A DNA stretch of 64,000 bases from an uncultured Clostridia bacterium (GCA_934177795.1 CAKPPS010000002.1:1-64000); one strand, 5' to 3'. Positions 9,713 to 19,418 are shown, numbered from the stretch's first letter. The notes: generated by a model from the sequence alone, not told the origin. Translations and numbers: made by a program.

Positions 9713-10165
9713 TTATTCTTCTTTATTTACATCTTTTATTAACTCTAATTGTGATATTAATAAAGATTCCATTTTTGCTTTATATATATCAAATTGTTTT
9801 TTTACATCTTCTAGCTCTTTTTTCTTTAATATTATTTCATTTTCTAAGTCATCTGCTTGTTTTTTTGCTGTTCCTTTTGCTTCATTTATTATTTGTTCTG
9901 CTTGTTGTTTTGCAACATTTTTTATATCTTCTGCTGTTGATTGTGCCATAATTAATGTATTTTGTAAAGTTGATTCTATATTTTTATAATGTTCTAAACT
10001 TTTTGTTAATTCTTCAACTTTTGATTTTAATTCTGGTATTTCTTTATAATTTTTACTATATTCTACTGTTAAATCATCTAAAAAATCGTCTACTTCTTCA
10101 ACGTTATAACCATTCATCATTTGTTTAGAGAATTTTTTATTTTCTATATCTAATGGTGTAATCAT
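9713..10165 (-). CDS. divIVA: DivIVA-domain protein
   Basis: A 150-residue polar or septal scaffold protein. It begins with the DivIVA signature (ITPLDIENKKF, then GYNVEEVDDFLDD within the first 30 residues) and continues as a coiled coil. DivIVA proteins bind curved membrane at poles and septa and recruit division or wall-synthesis factors. I choose the ATG at 10165 because AAGGAGG lies 5 nt upstream; the longer reading frame would put this site inside the gene. It lies directly downstream of sepF, and the clustering of both division genes supports the call. Confidence 0.92.
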   Translation of the reverse strand: MITPLDIENKKFSKQMMNGYNVEEVDDFLDDLTVEYSKNYKEIPELKSKVEELTKSLEHYKNIESTLQNTLIMAQSTAEDIKNVAKQQAEQIINEAKGTAKKQADDLENEIILKKKELEDVKKQFDIYKAKMESLLISQLELIKDVNKEE

Positions 10166-10201
10166 TATTTCCTCCTTACAAAAAGACATAAAGTCTTATT
10201 T

Positions 10202-10687
10202 TTAGTTATTTACTCCATTGTTTTTTAACCATGAAACTGATAACTTACTTTTTATTTCTTCTCTTGCCATTTCATTTGTAATTTCATAATTTGATGGTGC
10301 TACTAAAAAGATAGAATTAGATACTTTTTGAATATATCCATCTAAAGCATACACTCCACCACTTATAAAATCTACAATTCTTCTAGCTACATCTTTGTTT
10401 ACATACTCTAAATTTACAATAACTGACTTTCTTTCTTTTAAAAAGCTACAAATTTCGTCTGATTGTTCAAATGCTGTAGGTTGAGATATAACCATTTTAA
10501 TTGCATTTGTTTGTCCTTGTTGCATATTAACTACTTTATTATTTTTTTTATTGAATGTTGTTTTTTTATCTTCATCTATTTGTTCATCTTCATTATCATA
10601 ATCATAAATATCTTCATCATATTCTTCTTGCTCAGCTGAGTCCATTCCAAAAAGTCCCCAAACTTTATCCATTAATGCTCCTGCCAT
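10202..10687 (-). CDS. sepF: Cell division protein SepF
   Basis: A 161-residue cytoplasmic protein that tethers FtsZ to the membrane and aligns the septum. It has a membrane-targeting N-terminal helix (MAGALMDKVWGLFGM), an acidic linker, and the SepF core (VIVNLEYVNKDVARRIVDF, then DGYIQKVSNSIFLVAP). The start at 10687 is set by TAGGAGGG 6 nt upstream; the longer frame from 10759 has no site. It is followed at once by divIVA, as in other Firmicutes. Confidence 0.95.
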   Translation of the reverse strand: MAGALMDKVWGLFGMDSAEQEEYDEDIYDYDNEDEQIDEDKKTTFNKKNNKVVNMQQGQTNAIKMVISQPTAFEQSDEICSFLKERKSVIVNLEYVNKDVARRIVDFISGGVYALDGYIQKVSNSIFLVAPSNYEITNEMAREEIKSKLSVSWLKNNGVNN

Positions 10688-10812
10688 AAAAAACCCTCCT
10701 AAATTTTTTCCTTTATATTCGTTTGCATTAAGTATCCACTTTTTTTCCATTGTTGTCAATAGTTTTTATGAATGTAATTTTTTTTTAACATTTTTGTAAT
10801 ATTTTTGTAATA

Positions 10813-12093
10813 TTAATCATTTACTTTATCTAAATCTGGATTTAATAAAACTTCATCATATAAGCTTATCTTCTTATATGAGATAATTTCTTCTGTAGAA
10901 AATCCTAGTTCTTTTAATTCTTCAGTAGTATATGCTCTAACTATAGAATATTTTTCTCCTTCTTTTTTTACTTTTACTAGTATTTTACTTAAATATCCAG
11001 CTCTATTTCTAATTACATAAGCTAAATCATCTTTTTTTACTATAGCTTGATTTGGCACTCTTAAGCCATTTTCACTCCACCAAATTAAATCAAAAGATAT
11101 TTTTCTATAGTTTACTAATTCTTCTACACCTTTTTCTATCTTTAAAACAATAACCATATCTCCACTATCTTCTTGCCAAGTATAAGTAATTTCTGCTGGT
11201 ACTTCATTATTACTAGAAAGTCTTACTTCTACTTTATCTCCTACTTTCGCATTTTTAGCCTGGTCCGAATTAGTAATAGTTGCTATATAGCAATATGTAT
11301 TATCAACTATTTTTCCACACTCATCACTTGTTGGAATTATTTTTCCTGTTTTTAGCTCTAGTTTATCTAAATAATCTTTACTTAAAGCTGAAAAACATTC
11401 TTCTGTTGGTTTTAAAGTTTCTTCTAATCCATCTACTTTATATGATACTATTCCGCTTTTAGCTGCTTTTACATATTCTGCTCCTGAATTTAATTCATTT
11501 TCATATTTTTTTCTTTCTTGAATTAGTTGTTTTAAATATGACCCCTGAGGACTTAAATCTCCAGCTATATTAGATTTTTTAGTGATTGCTTCACTAATTT
11601 CTTTTTTGTATTCACTTAATTTTGATGTGTCTGTTTCTTTATTAAGACCTATCATCTTGCTTTCTATTTGTGTTTCTAATGATTTAATATCACTTGTTAA
11701 TAGGTCACTTTGATTTGACATCGCTTCTTGTATTTTATTATCTAAATCAGATATTTTTTGTTTTAGCGAATCTTCATTTTTAGTATAATATCTGTAAATA
11801 GCTTCATTTACAGCTACTTTTTCTCCTTCTGCCTTTATCTTTTCCATTCCATTTTTATAGTTTTCACCTTGTATTACATTTTCATCTCTAATTACATATC
11901 CTATATCAGTTTCTTCTGAATACAAAGTTCCCTCTTCTAAAGTAAAAACATCTGTGGGCTGTTTTATTAACAAATATATTGTATAAATTACATATATTAG
12001 TACTAAAAAAATCACTATATATAGAAGTATTTTTTTGATATTTCTTTCTTTTTTTACTTTATACTCATTATTTTCATTTATTTGTTGTTCCAA
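10813..12093 (-). CDS. HlyD-like membrane-anchored protein
   Basis: A 426-residue protein with a short cytoplasmic N-terminus, one membrane segment (about residues 20-45), a coiled-coil hairpin (about 110-190) and beta-barrel or lipoyl-like segments on either side. This is the layout of HlyD/RND-type periplasmic adaptors. Related genes often sit beside sepF in Clostridia, so a role at the septum or in wall export is possible. The start codon is TTG at 12093, supported by GGAGG 8 nt upstream. It overlaps the end of miaA by 16 bases, indicating translational coupling. Confidence 0.75.
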   Translation of the reverse strand: MEQQINENNEYKVKKERNIKKILLYIVIFLVLIYVIYTIYLLIKQPTDVFTLEEGTLYSEETDIGYVIRDENVIQGENYKNGMEKIKAEGEKVAVNEAIYRYYTKNEDSLKQKISDLDNKIQEAMSNQSDLLTSDIKSLETQIESKMIGLNKETDTSKLSEYKKEISEAITKKSNIAGDLSPQGSYLKQLIQERKKYENELNSGAEYVKAAKSGIVSYKVDGLEETLKPTEECFSALSKDYLDKLELKTGKIIPTSDECGKIVDNTYCYIATITNSDQAKNAKVGDKVEVRLSSNNEVPAEITYTWQEDSGDMVIVLKIEKGVEELVNYRKISFDLIWWSENGLRVPNQAIVKKDDLAYVIRNRAGYLSKILVKVKKEGEKYSIVRAYTTEELKELGFSTEEIISYKKISLYDEVLLNPDLDKVND

Positions 12094-13010
12094 TTCATTC
12101 CCTCCAAAATAATTTGAATATTATTTTGTGTATCATCTTCTGCATTTAACCATATTGTTTGCTTATTTTTTCTGAACCACGTCATTTGCCTTTTAGCATA
12201 TCTTCTTGTTTCTCTTTTTATCTTCTCTTCCATTTCTTGTTTTGTAAGGTCTCCATTCAAATATTCTACCACTTCTTTATATCCTAGACCTTGCATAGCA
12301 GTAGGAAATTCATCATATTTTCTCATTATATTCTTTACTTCTTCAACAAGTCCGTTTTCAAGCATAATATCTACTCTAGCATTTATTCTTTCATATAATT
12401 TTTCTCTATCCCATTTTAACGCATATACTTGATAATCATATTCTACTTCTTTTTTACGTGATTCTTTTTCTTGCTCTGTTTTTGTTTTTCCAGTTGCATG
12501 ATAAATTTCTAATATTCTTAGTATTCTCTTTTTATCATTACAACTTATCTTGTTTACAGCTTCTGGGTCTATTTCCTTAGCCTTCTGATATATTTTTTCT
12601 AATCCTTGCTCTTCTGCTTGTTTTTCTAATTCTGCTCGATATTTACTATCAAACTCGATATTAGGATACTCAATTTCATAAATCAAGCTGTCTATATATA
12701 ATCCCGTGCCACCAACTATTATTGGGACTTTGCCTTTTTGCAAAATTTCTTTTATTGCTTTTTTTGCATCTTCTTTGTAATCTGCTACACTGTATCTTTT
12801 ATCTGGTTCTATTATTCCAATTAAGTAGTGTTTTATCCCTTGCATTTCTTCTTCTGATGGCTTTGCAGTACCTATATCCATGTCTTTATATATTTGCATT
12901 GAATCAGATGATACTATTTCCCCATTTATTTCTTTTGCAAGTGCTATAGATAAACTTGTTTTACCTGAAGCAGTTGGGCCACATATCACAATAACTTTAT
13001 CTTTCTGCAT
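12078..13010 (-). CDS. miaA: tRNA dimethylallyltransferase MiaA
   Basis: This enzyme transfers a dimethylallyl group to A37 of tRNAs that read codons starting with U. The roughly 310-residue protein has the P-loop GPTASGKT at residues 11-18, the SSDSMQIYKDMDIGTAK region, and GGTGLYIDSLI near residue 95. I use the ATG at 13010 with AGAGGTG 4 nt upstream. It overlaps the preceding membrane-protein gene by 14 bases and the following HlyD-like gene by 16, so the three are tightly coupled. Confidence 0.96.
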   Translation of the reverse strand: MQKDKVIVICGPTASGKTSLSIALAKEINGEIVSSDSMQIYKDMDIGTAKPSEEEMQGIKHYLIGIIEPDKRYSVADYKEDAKKAIKEILQKGKVPIIVGGTGLYIDSLIYEIEYPNIEFDSKYRAELEKQAEEQGLEKIYQKAKEIDPEAVNKISCNDKKRILRILEIYHATGKTKTEQEKESRKKEVEYDYQVYALKWDREKLYERINARVDIMLENGLVEEVKNIMRKYDEFPTAMQGLGYKEVVEYLNGDLTKQEMEEKIKRETRRYAKRQMTWFRKNKQTIWLNAEDDTQNNIQIILEGMNWNNK

Positions 13011-13440
13011 TTTGCACCTCTTTATTATAATTTTCAATTATTCCTTTTTGCGTATTTTTTAGATAATTGTTTTCAATTCCTATACCTACAATAAATATCA
13101 ATATTAGTATAATAATTTTCTTCTGAATTGTTTTTTTATCAGCCTCTTCTTCAAATATATTATCAAATATATTTGCAGTATAAGGTAATAACAAAAGTGA
13201 ATTTAATCCTGTAAAAATATATATTAAAGTTTTTGATATTGCTTGTTTTATTTCATCACTTGGATATATAACCCCATTTTTTGAAACATTATATATTATT
13301 AATGTTAAAATATACATTATTACATTACCTGCAACTATAAATGCTACTTTATTTTTCTTTTCAATATTTCCTAAGTTGTGCCATACCCATATAATACTTA
13401 CAATCAATATTAGCATTGAAATACACATAATAATTGTCAT
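12997..13440 (-). CDS. Small integral membrane protein, function unknown
   Basis: A 147-residue protein with about four hydrophobic segments (roughly residues 2-20, 33-50, 70-95 and 107-122) separated by charged loops. I recognise no domain. It lies between mutL and miaA, overlaps the miaA start, and is followed by the division cluster, so it is expressed with housekeeping genes. The GAGAGG site is about 13 nt from this ATG, so the ATG at residue 5 is also possible. Confidence 0.7.
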   Translation of the reverse strand: MTIIMCISMLILIVSIIWVWHNLGNIEKKNKVAFIVAGNVIMYILTLIIYNVSKNGVIYPSDEIKQAISKTLIYIFTGLNSLLLLPYTANIFDNIFEEEADKKTIQKKIIILILIFIVGIGIENNYLKNTQKGIIENYNKEVQNAER

Positions 13441-13471
13441 TTTATAAATTCATCCTCTCTACACTTATAGT

Positions 13472-15898
13472 CTATTTTCTTGCGAATTTTCTTTCTATAT
13501 CATATTTAGTCATTTTTATAGCTGTCGGTCTTCCATGTGGGCAAGTAAATGGATTTGGTAATGCTAACAATTTATCCATTAAACTTTCCACTTCTTTAGT
13601 ATCTAATGCCATATTAGCTTTTACTGCTGCTTTACATGCTACTGTAGCAATAAATTTTTCTTCTTTTTCTTGTTTTGCAGTTCTAGCAACTGTATTAATC
13701 TCATCTAAAGTTTCTAAAAATAAGTCTTTATTATCCAAATCTATGCAAACAGTTGGTACACCTGTTAATTTAATTGTATTTTCTCCAAATTCTTCTAATG
13801 TAAAGCCAGCTTTTCTAAACATTTCCATATTTTCTTTGGCTATATCCATTTCTTTATGTGTTAAAGTAATAACATCTGGTAACAACAATAGTTGAGAATC
13901 TTTTCCAGTTTCGCTATAATAATTTTGTTTGACTTTTTCATACATGATTCTTTCGTGTGCAGCATGTTGGTCTAAAATATACATCTCTTTATCAATTTCT
14001 AGAATTATATATGTTTTAAATACTATACCTATAAATTTGTAAACTGGTTTTTTATATTCCTCTATACCTTCAAACACTGAGACATTATCTTTTAATATAT
14101 CTATATCTTTTTCTTTTGGTTCTTCATTTTCAGGCTCATCTTGAATAGGTGGTCTTCCAAACAATTTAGTATACATTTCATTAAAATCTTCTGATACTAC
14201 TTGAGGATTGTCATTTAATTGTTCCATTTTTTCTTTTATTTCTTTAAACTCTTGTTTTATCTCTGGATTTTCTATTTGTTCAATAATTTCCTCAGTATTA
14301 TCTTCAGTTTCATTTTTAGGCACTTCTTCTGGTTGGTTTTCCACAATTTGTTCTTTTTTTGTGTCTTTTTCTTCTGTTATCTCCTTGTTTTTTAAGTTTT
14401 CTGTTTCTTCTATTTTTTTCTCTGGCTTTTCTTTTTGATTTTCCTCTATTGGATTGTTTTCATTATTTTCTTTTTGTTCTATTTGTTGGTCTTCAAAATT
14501 TTGATTTATTTTATAATTTACTTTATCTTCTGCTAATTTTAATGTATTTTTTACCTCTACACCTTTTTCTTTTAATTCATTTTCCAAATTTTCTTTCATC
14601 TGCTTTAATTGCATTAAAATGTCAGATGTATCAATCGGTTCACCAATTTTTTTATTTACCTCTTCTTTTTGATGATTATTATACACGTCCTCTACTACAT
14701 TTGTTTTTATCTTACTTTCTTCATCTGTATAATTTTCAATTTGTTTGGCATTTTGTTTTCTAAAAGCAAATAATCCTTCAGAATTTTGTCTTTGTTGCTT
14801 TTCTTCTTTTAATTTTTTTAGTCTTTCTTCAAATGGTAATTCTCTACCTGTTGCTTGTGTTTTTTCTTCTTGCTCATTATGTAACGACTTTTCAGAATTT
14901 GCTACTAATTCTGTTTTTAATAATGTATCTTTTATAGCATGATATATAGATTGAAAAATTTTGTTTTCTTCTTCAAATCTTACCTCTAATTTAGCTGGGT
15001 GTACATTTACATCAACTTTTGCTGGACTCATATCTATATTTAAGATAACAAATCCAAATTTTCCTATAGGTATTAATCCTTTATATGCCTGCTCTGTTGC
15101 TGCTCTTAAAATTTTATCTTTTATATATCTTTTATTAACAAAAAATAATTGGTTTGTTCTATTTGAACGTGCAATTTCTGGTTTTCCAACTACTCCCGTT
15201 ATTTTTATATCTTCATATTTGTAATCGACTTCCATTATCCCATTTGCTATATCTTTGCCATAAATACTATATATAACATTTTTTATTTGACCGCTTCCAT
15301 TTGTCTGAATAACTGTTTTTCCTGTATTTATTAATTTTATTGCAATATTAGGATTAACTAGTGCTATTCTTGTAATTACATCTTCAATATATCCAGATTC
15401 TGTATAATCCTTTTTCAAAAATTTGTATCTTACTGGTGTATTAAAAAATAGATTTCTAACTGTTATTGTAGTTCCTGTTTTACAACCTGCTTCTTCTTTT
15501 TCTAATACATTTCCTGCTTCTACTACTACTCTGTATCCAATATCTTGTTCTTGTGTTTTTGATACCATCTCAACATTCGCAATTGCTGCAATACTTGCTA
15601 ATGCTTCTCCTCTAAATCCCATAGAAGTTACTGTATCTAGGTCATTTGCACTTCTTATTTTGCTTGTAGCATGTCTTTCAAATGCAATTTCTAAGTCATC
15701 TTGTGCTATTCCTTTTCCATTATCACTTACTTTTATGTATGAAATTCCTCCATTTTTGATTTCTACTGTAATGTTTGTAGCTCCTGCATCTATAGAATTT
15801 TCTACCATTTCTTTTATTACTGATGCTGGTCTTTCTATAACCTCACCAGCTGCGATTTTATTAATCGTTAAATCATCTAATAAAACTATATTTCCCAT
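13472..15898 (-). CDS. mutL: DNA mismatch repair protein MutL with endonuclease motifs
   Basis: MutL couples mismatch recognition to strand incision. The GHKL ATPase domain (residues 1-330) shows IAAGEVIERPASV, DNGKGI and GFRGEALASI. A roughly 270-residue linker unusually rich in Glu, Lys and Asn follows. The C-terminal dimerisation/nuclease domain has DQHAAHERIMYE near residue 643 and CPHGRP near 786, the metal-site motifs of endonuclease-active MutL. At 808 residues it is longer than most because of the linker. No mutS is present in this window. AGAGGGAG precedes the start. Confidence 0.96.
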   Translation of the reverse strand: MGNIVLLDDLTINKIAAGEVIERPASVIKEMVENSIDAGATNITVEIKNGGISYIKVSDNGKGIAQDDLEIAFERHATSKIRSANDLDTVTSMGFRGEALASIAAIANVEMVSKTQEQDIGYRVVVEAGNVLEKEEAGCKTGTTITVRNLFFNTPVRYKFLKKDYTESGYIEDVITRIALVNPNIAIKLINTGKTVIQTNGSGQIKNVIYSIYGKDIANGIMEVDYKYEDIKITGVVGKPEIARSNRTNQLFFVNKRYIKDKILRAATEQAYKGLIPIGKFGFVILNIDMSPAKVDVNVHPAKLEVRFEEENKIFQSIYHAIKDTLLKTELVANSEKSLHNEQEEKTQATGRELPFEERLKKLKEEKQQRQNSEGLFAFRKQNAKQIENYTDEESKIKTNVVEDVYNNHQKEEVNKKIGEPIDTSDILMQLKQMKENLENELKEKGVEVKNTLKLAEDKVNYKINQNFEDQQIEQKENNENNPIEENQKEKPEKKIEETENLKNKEITEEKDTKKEQIVENQPEEVPKNETEDNTEEIIEQIENPEIKQEFKEIKEKMEQLNDNPQVVSEDFNEMYTKLFGRPPIQDEPENEEPKEKDIDILKDNVSVFEGIEEYKKPVYKFIGIVFKTYIILEIDKEMYILDQHAAHERIMYEKVKQNYYSETGKDSQLLLLPDVITLTHKEMDIAKENMEMFRKAGFTLEEFGENTIKLTGVPTVCIDLDNKDLFLETLDEINTVARTAKQEKEEKFIATVACKAAVKANMALDTKEVESLMDKLLALPNPFTCPHGRPTAIKMTKYDIERKFARK

Positions 15899-15936
15899 TT
15901 TTTCTCCCTCTTCTGTATCTTTCTAACTTTGTTGCT

Positions 15937-15966
15937 ATTATATCATTATCAATATTTTTTTGTAAA
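15937..15966 (-). promoter_or_regulatory. Promoter for mutL and downstream genes
   Basis: On the minus strand TTTACA (15966-15961) and a perfect TATAAT (15942-15937) are 18 bp apart, about 40 bp upstream of the mutL start. It probably drives mutL, the small membrane gene, miaA and the HlyD-like gene. Confidence 0.6.
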
Positions 15967-15996
15967 GTATTTTTCTACTATCAATATGTGTTATTT

Positions 15997-16995
15997 TTAC
16001 ACAATGTAAGCTATTTCATTTTCTGGAAAGTTTTCTTGCATTTTTTCTATCAAAAACTTCTTTCCATCTTCTATTAAATCTACTTTATACATATATTTTC
16101 CTTTTCCTCTTCCTTTCATCTTTTCTTTATCAAATAACTGTATTGCATTTGGAAATGCTTCTTCATTTATCTTTGTATGAACAAAACTATATGTCATAAA
16201 AATGATTTCAAAAAATACCATTTTCTTTGTTTTTTCTGTAAGTTTGTTTTTTAACTCTATAATCAGATTTTCATATAATTTTTTCCAATCATCTATCATA
16301 ATGACTGGTGCTATTAATATTCCAACTTTATATCCAGCTTCTACTAGTTTATTAATAGCTTCTATTCTTTGTTCTAATCTAGACGTACCAAATTCTACTT
16401 TATTTATAATTTCTTTAGGATTAACACTCATTCTAACTATTATTTTTCCTCTGTGATTCAATTCTAAAATATCATCTACCATTGCAAATTTAGTAGGAAA
16501 TGTTAAATATCCTTTTTTGGCATCTTTAAAATTTTCTATTGTCCATATCAGATTTTTGGTTATTGTGTTTTCTAAAATTAAATCACTATTACTTCCTATT
16601 TCAAATGTTAATTCCTTTTCTGAAGATTCACTCGTTTTTATAATTTTTTCTAACATTTTTTCTCTATTTACAAATAGTCTTAAATATGCGCATTTATTAT
16701 AGTTGCACACTAAATAGCAATACATACAAGCTGCTGTGCAACCAGATGAAGTATATGGAACTAAAAAATCTGATGTTTTATGATTTGGTACAAATTTATG
16801 TGTTTTTCGTACTCCTATTATCAAATTTCTTTTCATATCCATAAATTCTTTATTTGATTTTTTTCTCATTTCTTCTATATTGTTATGATTTTCAATTTCT
16901 ATCTTAGGTATATCTTTATATTTATCCATTAGTTCTTTTCCTAGTGGATAATTTATAATTTCTTTTTCAAAATAAATAGCTTTAGGTTTAAACAT
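15997..16995 (-). CDS. splB: Spore photoproduct lyase (radical SAM)
   Basis: This enzyme repairs the thymine dimer formed in UV-irradiated spore DNA. The 332-residue protein carries the SPL signature FLVPYTSSGCTAACMYCY with the CxxxCxxC iron-sulfur motif near residue 90. A following Cys in NYNKCAYLRLFVN is probably the hydrogen-donor cysteine of the family. The length is typical. Its presence implies true endospores. The start codon and the AAGGAAG ribosome site are enclosed in a strong hairpin (16978-17034), listed separately. Confidence 0.93.
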   Translation of the reverse strand: MFKPKAIYFEKEIINYPLGKELMDKYKDIPKIEIENHNNIEEMRKKSNKEFMDMKRNLIIGVRKTHKFVPNHKTSDFLVPYTSSGCTAACMYCYLVCNYNKCAYLRLFVNREKMLEKIIKTSESSEKELTFEIGSNSDLILENTITKNLIWTIENFKDAKKGYLTFPTKFAMVDDILELNHRGKIIVRMSVNPKEIINKVEFGTSRLEQRIEAINKLVEAGYKVGILIAPVIMIDDWKKLYENLIIELKNKLTEKTKKMVFFEIIFMTYSFVHTKINEEAFPNAIQLFDKEKMKGRGKGKYMYKVDLIEDGKKFLIEKMQENFPENEIAYIV

Positions 16996-17034
16996 ATAAA
17001 ATCACTTCCTTCTTTTATATGTTTTCCTAAAGCT
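16978..17034 (-). promoter_or_regulatory. Hairpin enclosing the splB ribosome site and start codon
   Basis: Two stacked stems pair 16990-17001 with 17013-17024 (12 bp) and 16978-16986 with 17026-17034 (9 bp), with a 3-nt against 1-nt bulge. The 11-nt loop holds the Shine-Dalgarno sequence and the splB ATG (16995-16993) lies in the stem. The element also falls just after the folA stop codon, so it may both end the folA transcript and block splB translation on read-through RNA. The pairing is seen directly; the role is inferred. Confidence 0.6.
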
Positions 17035-17040
17035 TTATTT

Positions 17041-17532
17041 TTATTTATTTTTTTCATAAGTTATGTATTCATAATCGAAATTATTTTCTGCATCTTTTGG
17101 TCCCTTTTCTCTGCTAATTTCTCTCCATTTTTCTTCATTTACTCTTGGAAAAAATGCATCTCCATCAAAGTCTTTATCTACTTCTGTTACATATAATTTT
17201 GTAACATAAGGCATTAATAAATTATATATTATTGCTCCTCCTATTACAAATGCTTCTTCATTGCTTTCTATATATTCTTGGATTTGTAACATTGAATGCA
17301 CTACTTCTACATTTTCATCATTAACTTTAAAGTCAGGATTTTGACTAAAAACAATATGTTTTCTATTTGGTAATACATTTTCTAATGATTCGAATGTTTT
17401 TCTTCCCATTATAATAGTGTGATTTTCTGTTAATTTTCTGAATCTTTTTAAATCATCTGGTATATGCCACAATAATTTATTATCTTTTCCTATTACATTA
17501 TTTTTTGCTTTTGCTACTATAATACTTAACAT
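17041..17532 (-). CDS. folA: Dihydrofolate reductase
   Basis: This enzyme reduces dihydrofolate to tetrahydrofolate with NADPH. The 163-residue protein has the expected motifs: IIVAKAKNNVIG at the N-terminus, LLWHIPDDLKRFRKLT, IIMGRKTFESL and FVIGGAIIYNLLMP. It follows thyA with 33 bp between them, the usual pairing, since ThyA produces the dihydrofolate that FolA recycles. Confidence 0.96.
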   Translation of the reverse strand: MLSIIVAKAKNNVIGKDNKLLWHIPDDLKRFRKLTENHTIIMGRKTFESLENVLPNRKHIVFSQNPDFKVNDENVEVVHSMLQIQEYIESNEEAFVIGGAIIYNLLMPYVTKLYVTEVDKDFDGDAFFPRVNEEKWREISREKGPKDAENNFDYEYITYEKNK

Positions 17533-17565
17533 TTTTCTACTTCCTTCCTTACTATTTATTCTATA

Positions 17566-18423
17566 TTAAATTGCAACTGGTATTTTACCAATCTTAACTT
17601 CTTTATTATAATCATATCCTTCAACTTCAAAATCTTCCACCTTAAAATCATAAAAATTAGTCGTTGGATTTTTTATAATTAATTTAGGATGTGCTTCTAT
17701 TGGTTTAGCAGATATAAGTTTTTCAACAAGTGGTATATGTCTATCATAAATATGGCAGTCTCCTATATTATGTGTTAAAGTTCCTACTTCTAACCCAGAC
17801 ACTTGTGCAAACATATATTGCAATGCTGCATATTGCATAACATTCCAGCCATTTGCTGTTAGCATGTCTTGTGAACGTTGGTTTAAAATCAAGTGTAGTT
17901 TTTCACCTTTTACTAACCATTGTGTACCATAAGCACATGGCTCTAAATTCATGTCTTTTAATTCTTCATGGTTAAATAAATTTGTCATAATTCTTCTACT
18001 TGATTTATCATGTTTTAATAAATATAACACATAATCAACTTGGTCCATCACTTTTATACCTTCTTTAGTTTTAAAATTATATTTCTTAGCTAATTGATAT
18101 CCATAAGCTTTTCCAATTGTTCCTTTTTCGTCTGCCCACTGGTCCCATATATGTGAATTTAAATCATTTACATTATTAGATTTTTTTTGCCATATCCATA
18201 ATATTTCATCTATTGCATTTTTTATAGTTTTACTATTATTTCTTAATGTTATCATTGGAAATTCTTTTCCAACATCATATTTATTTTGTACTCCTACGAT
18301 TGATATATAATTTGCCTCTTCTCCATCTGCCCATTTAGTTCTAACATTAGTACCTTCTGATGAATATCCATGTTCTATAATTTGCTTGCATGTTTTTATA
18401 AATTGTTCATCTGCCTGTGTCAT
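17566..18423 (-). CDS. thyA: Thymidylate synthase ThyA
   Basis: ThyA makes dTMP from dUMP using methylene-tetrahydrofolate. I use the ATG at 18423 (285 residues) because GGAGG lies 7 nt upstream. Visible motifs are RRIMTNLFN, the nucleophile Cys in LEPCAYGTQW, the phosphate-binding QRSQDML and the C-terminal region with IGDCHIYDRH. The residue after the catalytic Cys is Ala, where the canonical PCH motif has His; this places it in a divergent ThyA branch rather than suggesting loss of function. It is paired with folA. Confidence 0.93.
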   Translation of the reverse strand: MTQADEQFIKTCKQIIEHGYSSEGTNVRTKWADGEEANYISIVGVQNKYDVGKEFPMITLRNNSKTIKNAIDEILWIWQKKSNNVNDLNSHIWDQWADEKGTIGKAYGYQLAKKYNFKTKEGIKVMDQVDYVLYLLKHDKSSRRIMTNLFNHEELKDMNLEPCAYGTQWLVKGEKLHLILNQRSQDMLTANGWNVMQYAALQYMFAQVSGLEVGTLTHNIGDCHIYDRHIPLVEKLISAKPIEAHPKLIIKNPTTNFYDFKVEDFEVEGYDYNKEVKIGKIPVAI

Positions 18424-18513
18424 TTGAATTCCTCCTACTTTTTTATTGAAGTATATCACAATAAATCTTTTTTTTCTACTGATTAATTACTTTTTCTTTA
18501 AAATACCATTAAC

Positions 18514-19404
18514 TTACTTATCTTCTTCCCATTTTGGAACATATTCTTCTTCATGCTCTCCTAGGTCTTGCATATATCCATTTTTTATACCTAGTTCATA
18601 TACATAATCTTCTATAATATTATATTCTTTTTTAGTCAACTTTATATTTAGTTCTGTAAAATCTTTTGCTTTATATGTAGGGAAATATTGAGCCATTATA
18701 TTTATATATACATTCTCATTCATATTTTCTTTTAGCCATTTTAATACTTTTTTACTATTTTCAATATTATTAGGTAATACTAGATGTCTTATCATAATTC
18801 CTTTTTGCATTATTCCTTTTTCATTAAATACAGGTGCTCCAACTTGTCTATACATTTCTTTTATTGCATTTGTTGCAAATTCAAAATAGTTATCCACTTT
18901 GGAATATCTTTTTCCTAGTTCATTATAATAATATTTCAAATCTGGTAAATAAATATCAATATATCCTTCTAATAATTTTAATGTTTCTACTCTTTCATAT
19001 CCATTTGTATTATATATAATTGGTAACTTTAATCCCATCTTTCTAGCTATCTTTATAGCTTCTATAATTTGAAGTGTATAACTGGTTGGTGTTACTAGAT
19101 TAATGTTTTCTACTCCTGCTTTTTGTTGCTTCATAAAAATCTGAGCCAGTTCTTCTATTGAATATTCCTTTCCTTTTCCTTGTTGACTTATTTCATAATT
19201 TTGGCAATATACACAATTCATATTACAGTTAGAAAAAAATATAGTTCCTGAACCGTTATTTCCAGCAATACATGGTTCTTCAAAATTATGTATTGAATAT
19301 AGAGCTATTTTTATTTTACTTGTACTTTTACATCTTCCTACTTTATTCTCTTCTCTATTAATTCCACATTTTAATGGACATATTTCGCATTTTGTTAAAT
19401 TCAT
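18514..19404 (-). CDS. Radical SAM protein of the PflX / pyruvate-formate-lyase-activase-like family
   Basis: A 296-residue radical SAM enzyme. An N-terminal Cys cluster (CEICPLKCG and a following GRC) is followed by the CxxxCxxC motif SNCNMNCVYCQNYEIS near residue 65. This arrangement is typical of PflX-type proteins, whose substrates are mostly unknown. No target glycyl-radical enzyme is adjacent. It is followed by thyA and preceded by a membrane-anchored protein gene 14 bp away, probably in one operon. Confidence 0.85.
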   Translation of the reverse strand: MNLTKCEICPLKCGINREENKVGRCKSTSKIKIALYSIHNFEEPCIAGNNGSGTIFFSNCNMNCVYCQNYEISQQGKGKEYSIEELAQIFMKQQKAGVENINLVTPTSYTLQIIEAIKIARKMGLKLPIIYNTNGYERVETLKLLEGYIDIYLPDLKYYYNELGKRYSKVDNYFEFATNAIKEMYRQVGAPVFNEKGIMQKGIMIRHLVLPNNIENSKKVLKWLKENMNENVYINIMAQYFPTYKAKDFTELNIKLTKKEYNIIEDYVYELGIKNGYMQDLGEHEEEYVPKWEEDK

Positions 19405-19418
19405 TTCTTATTTTCCTT

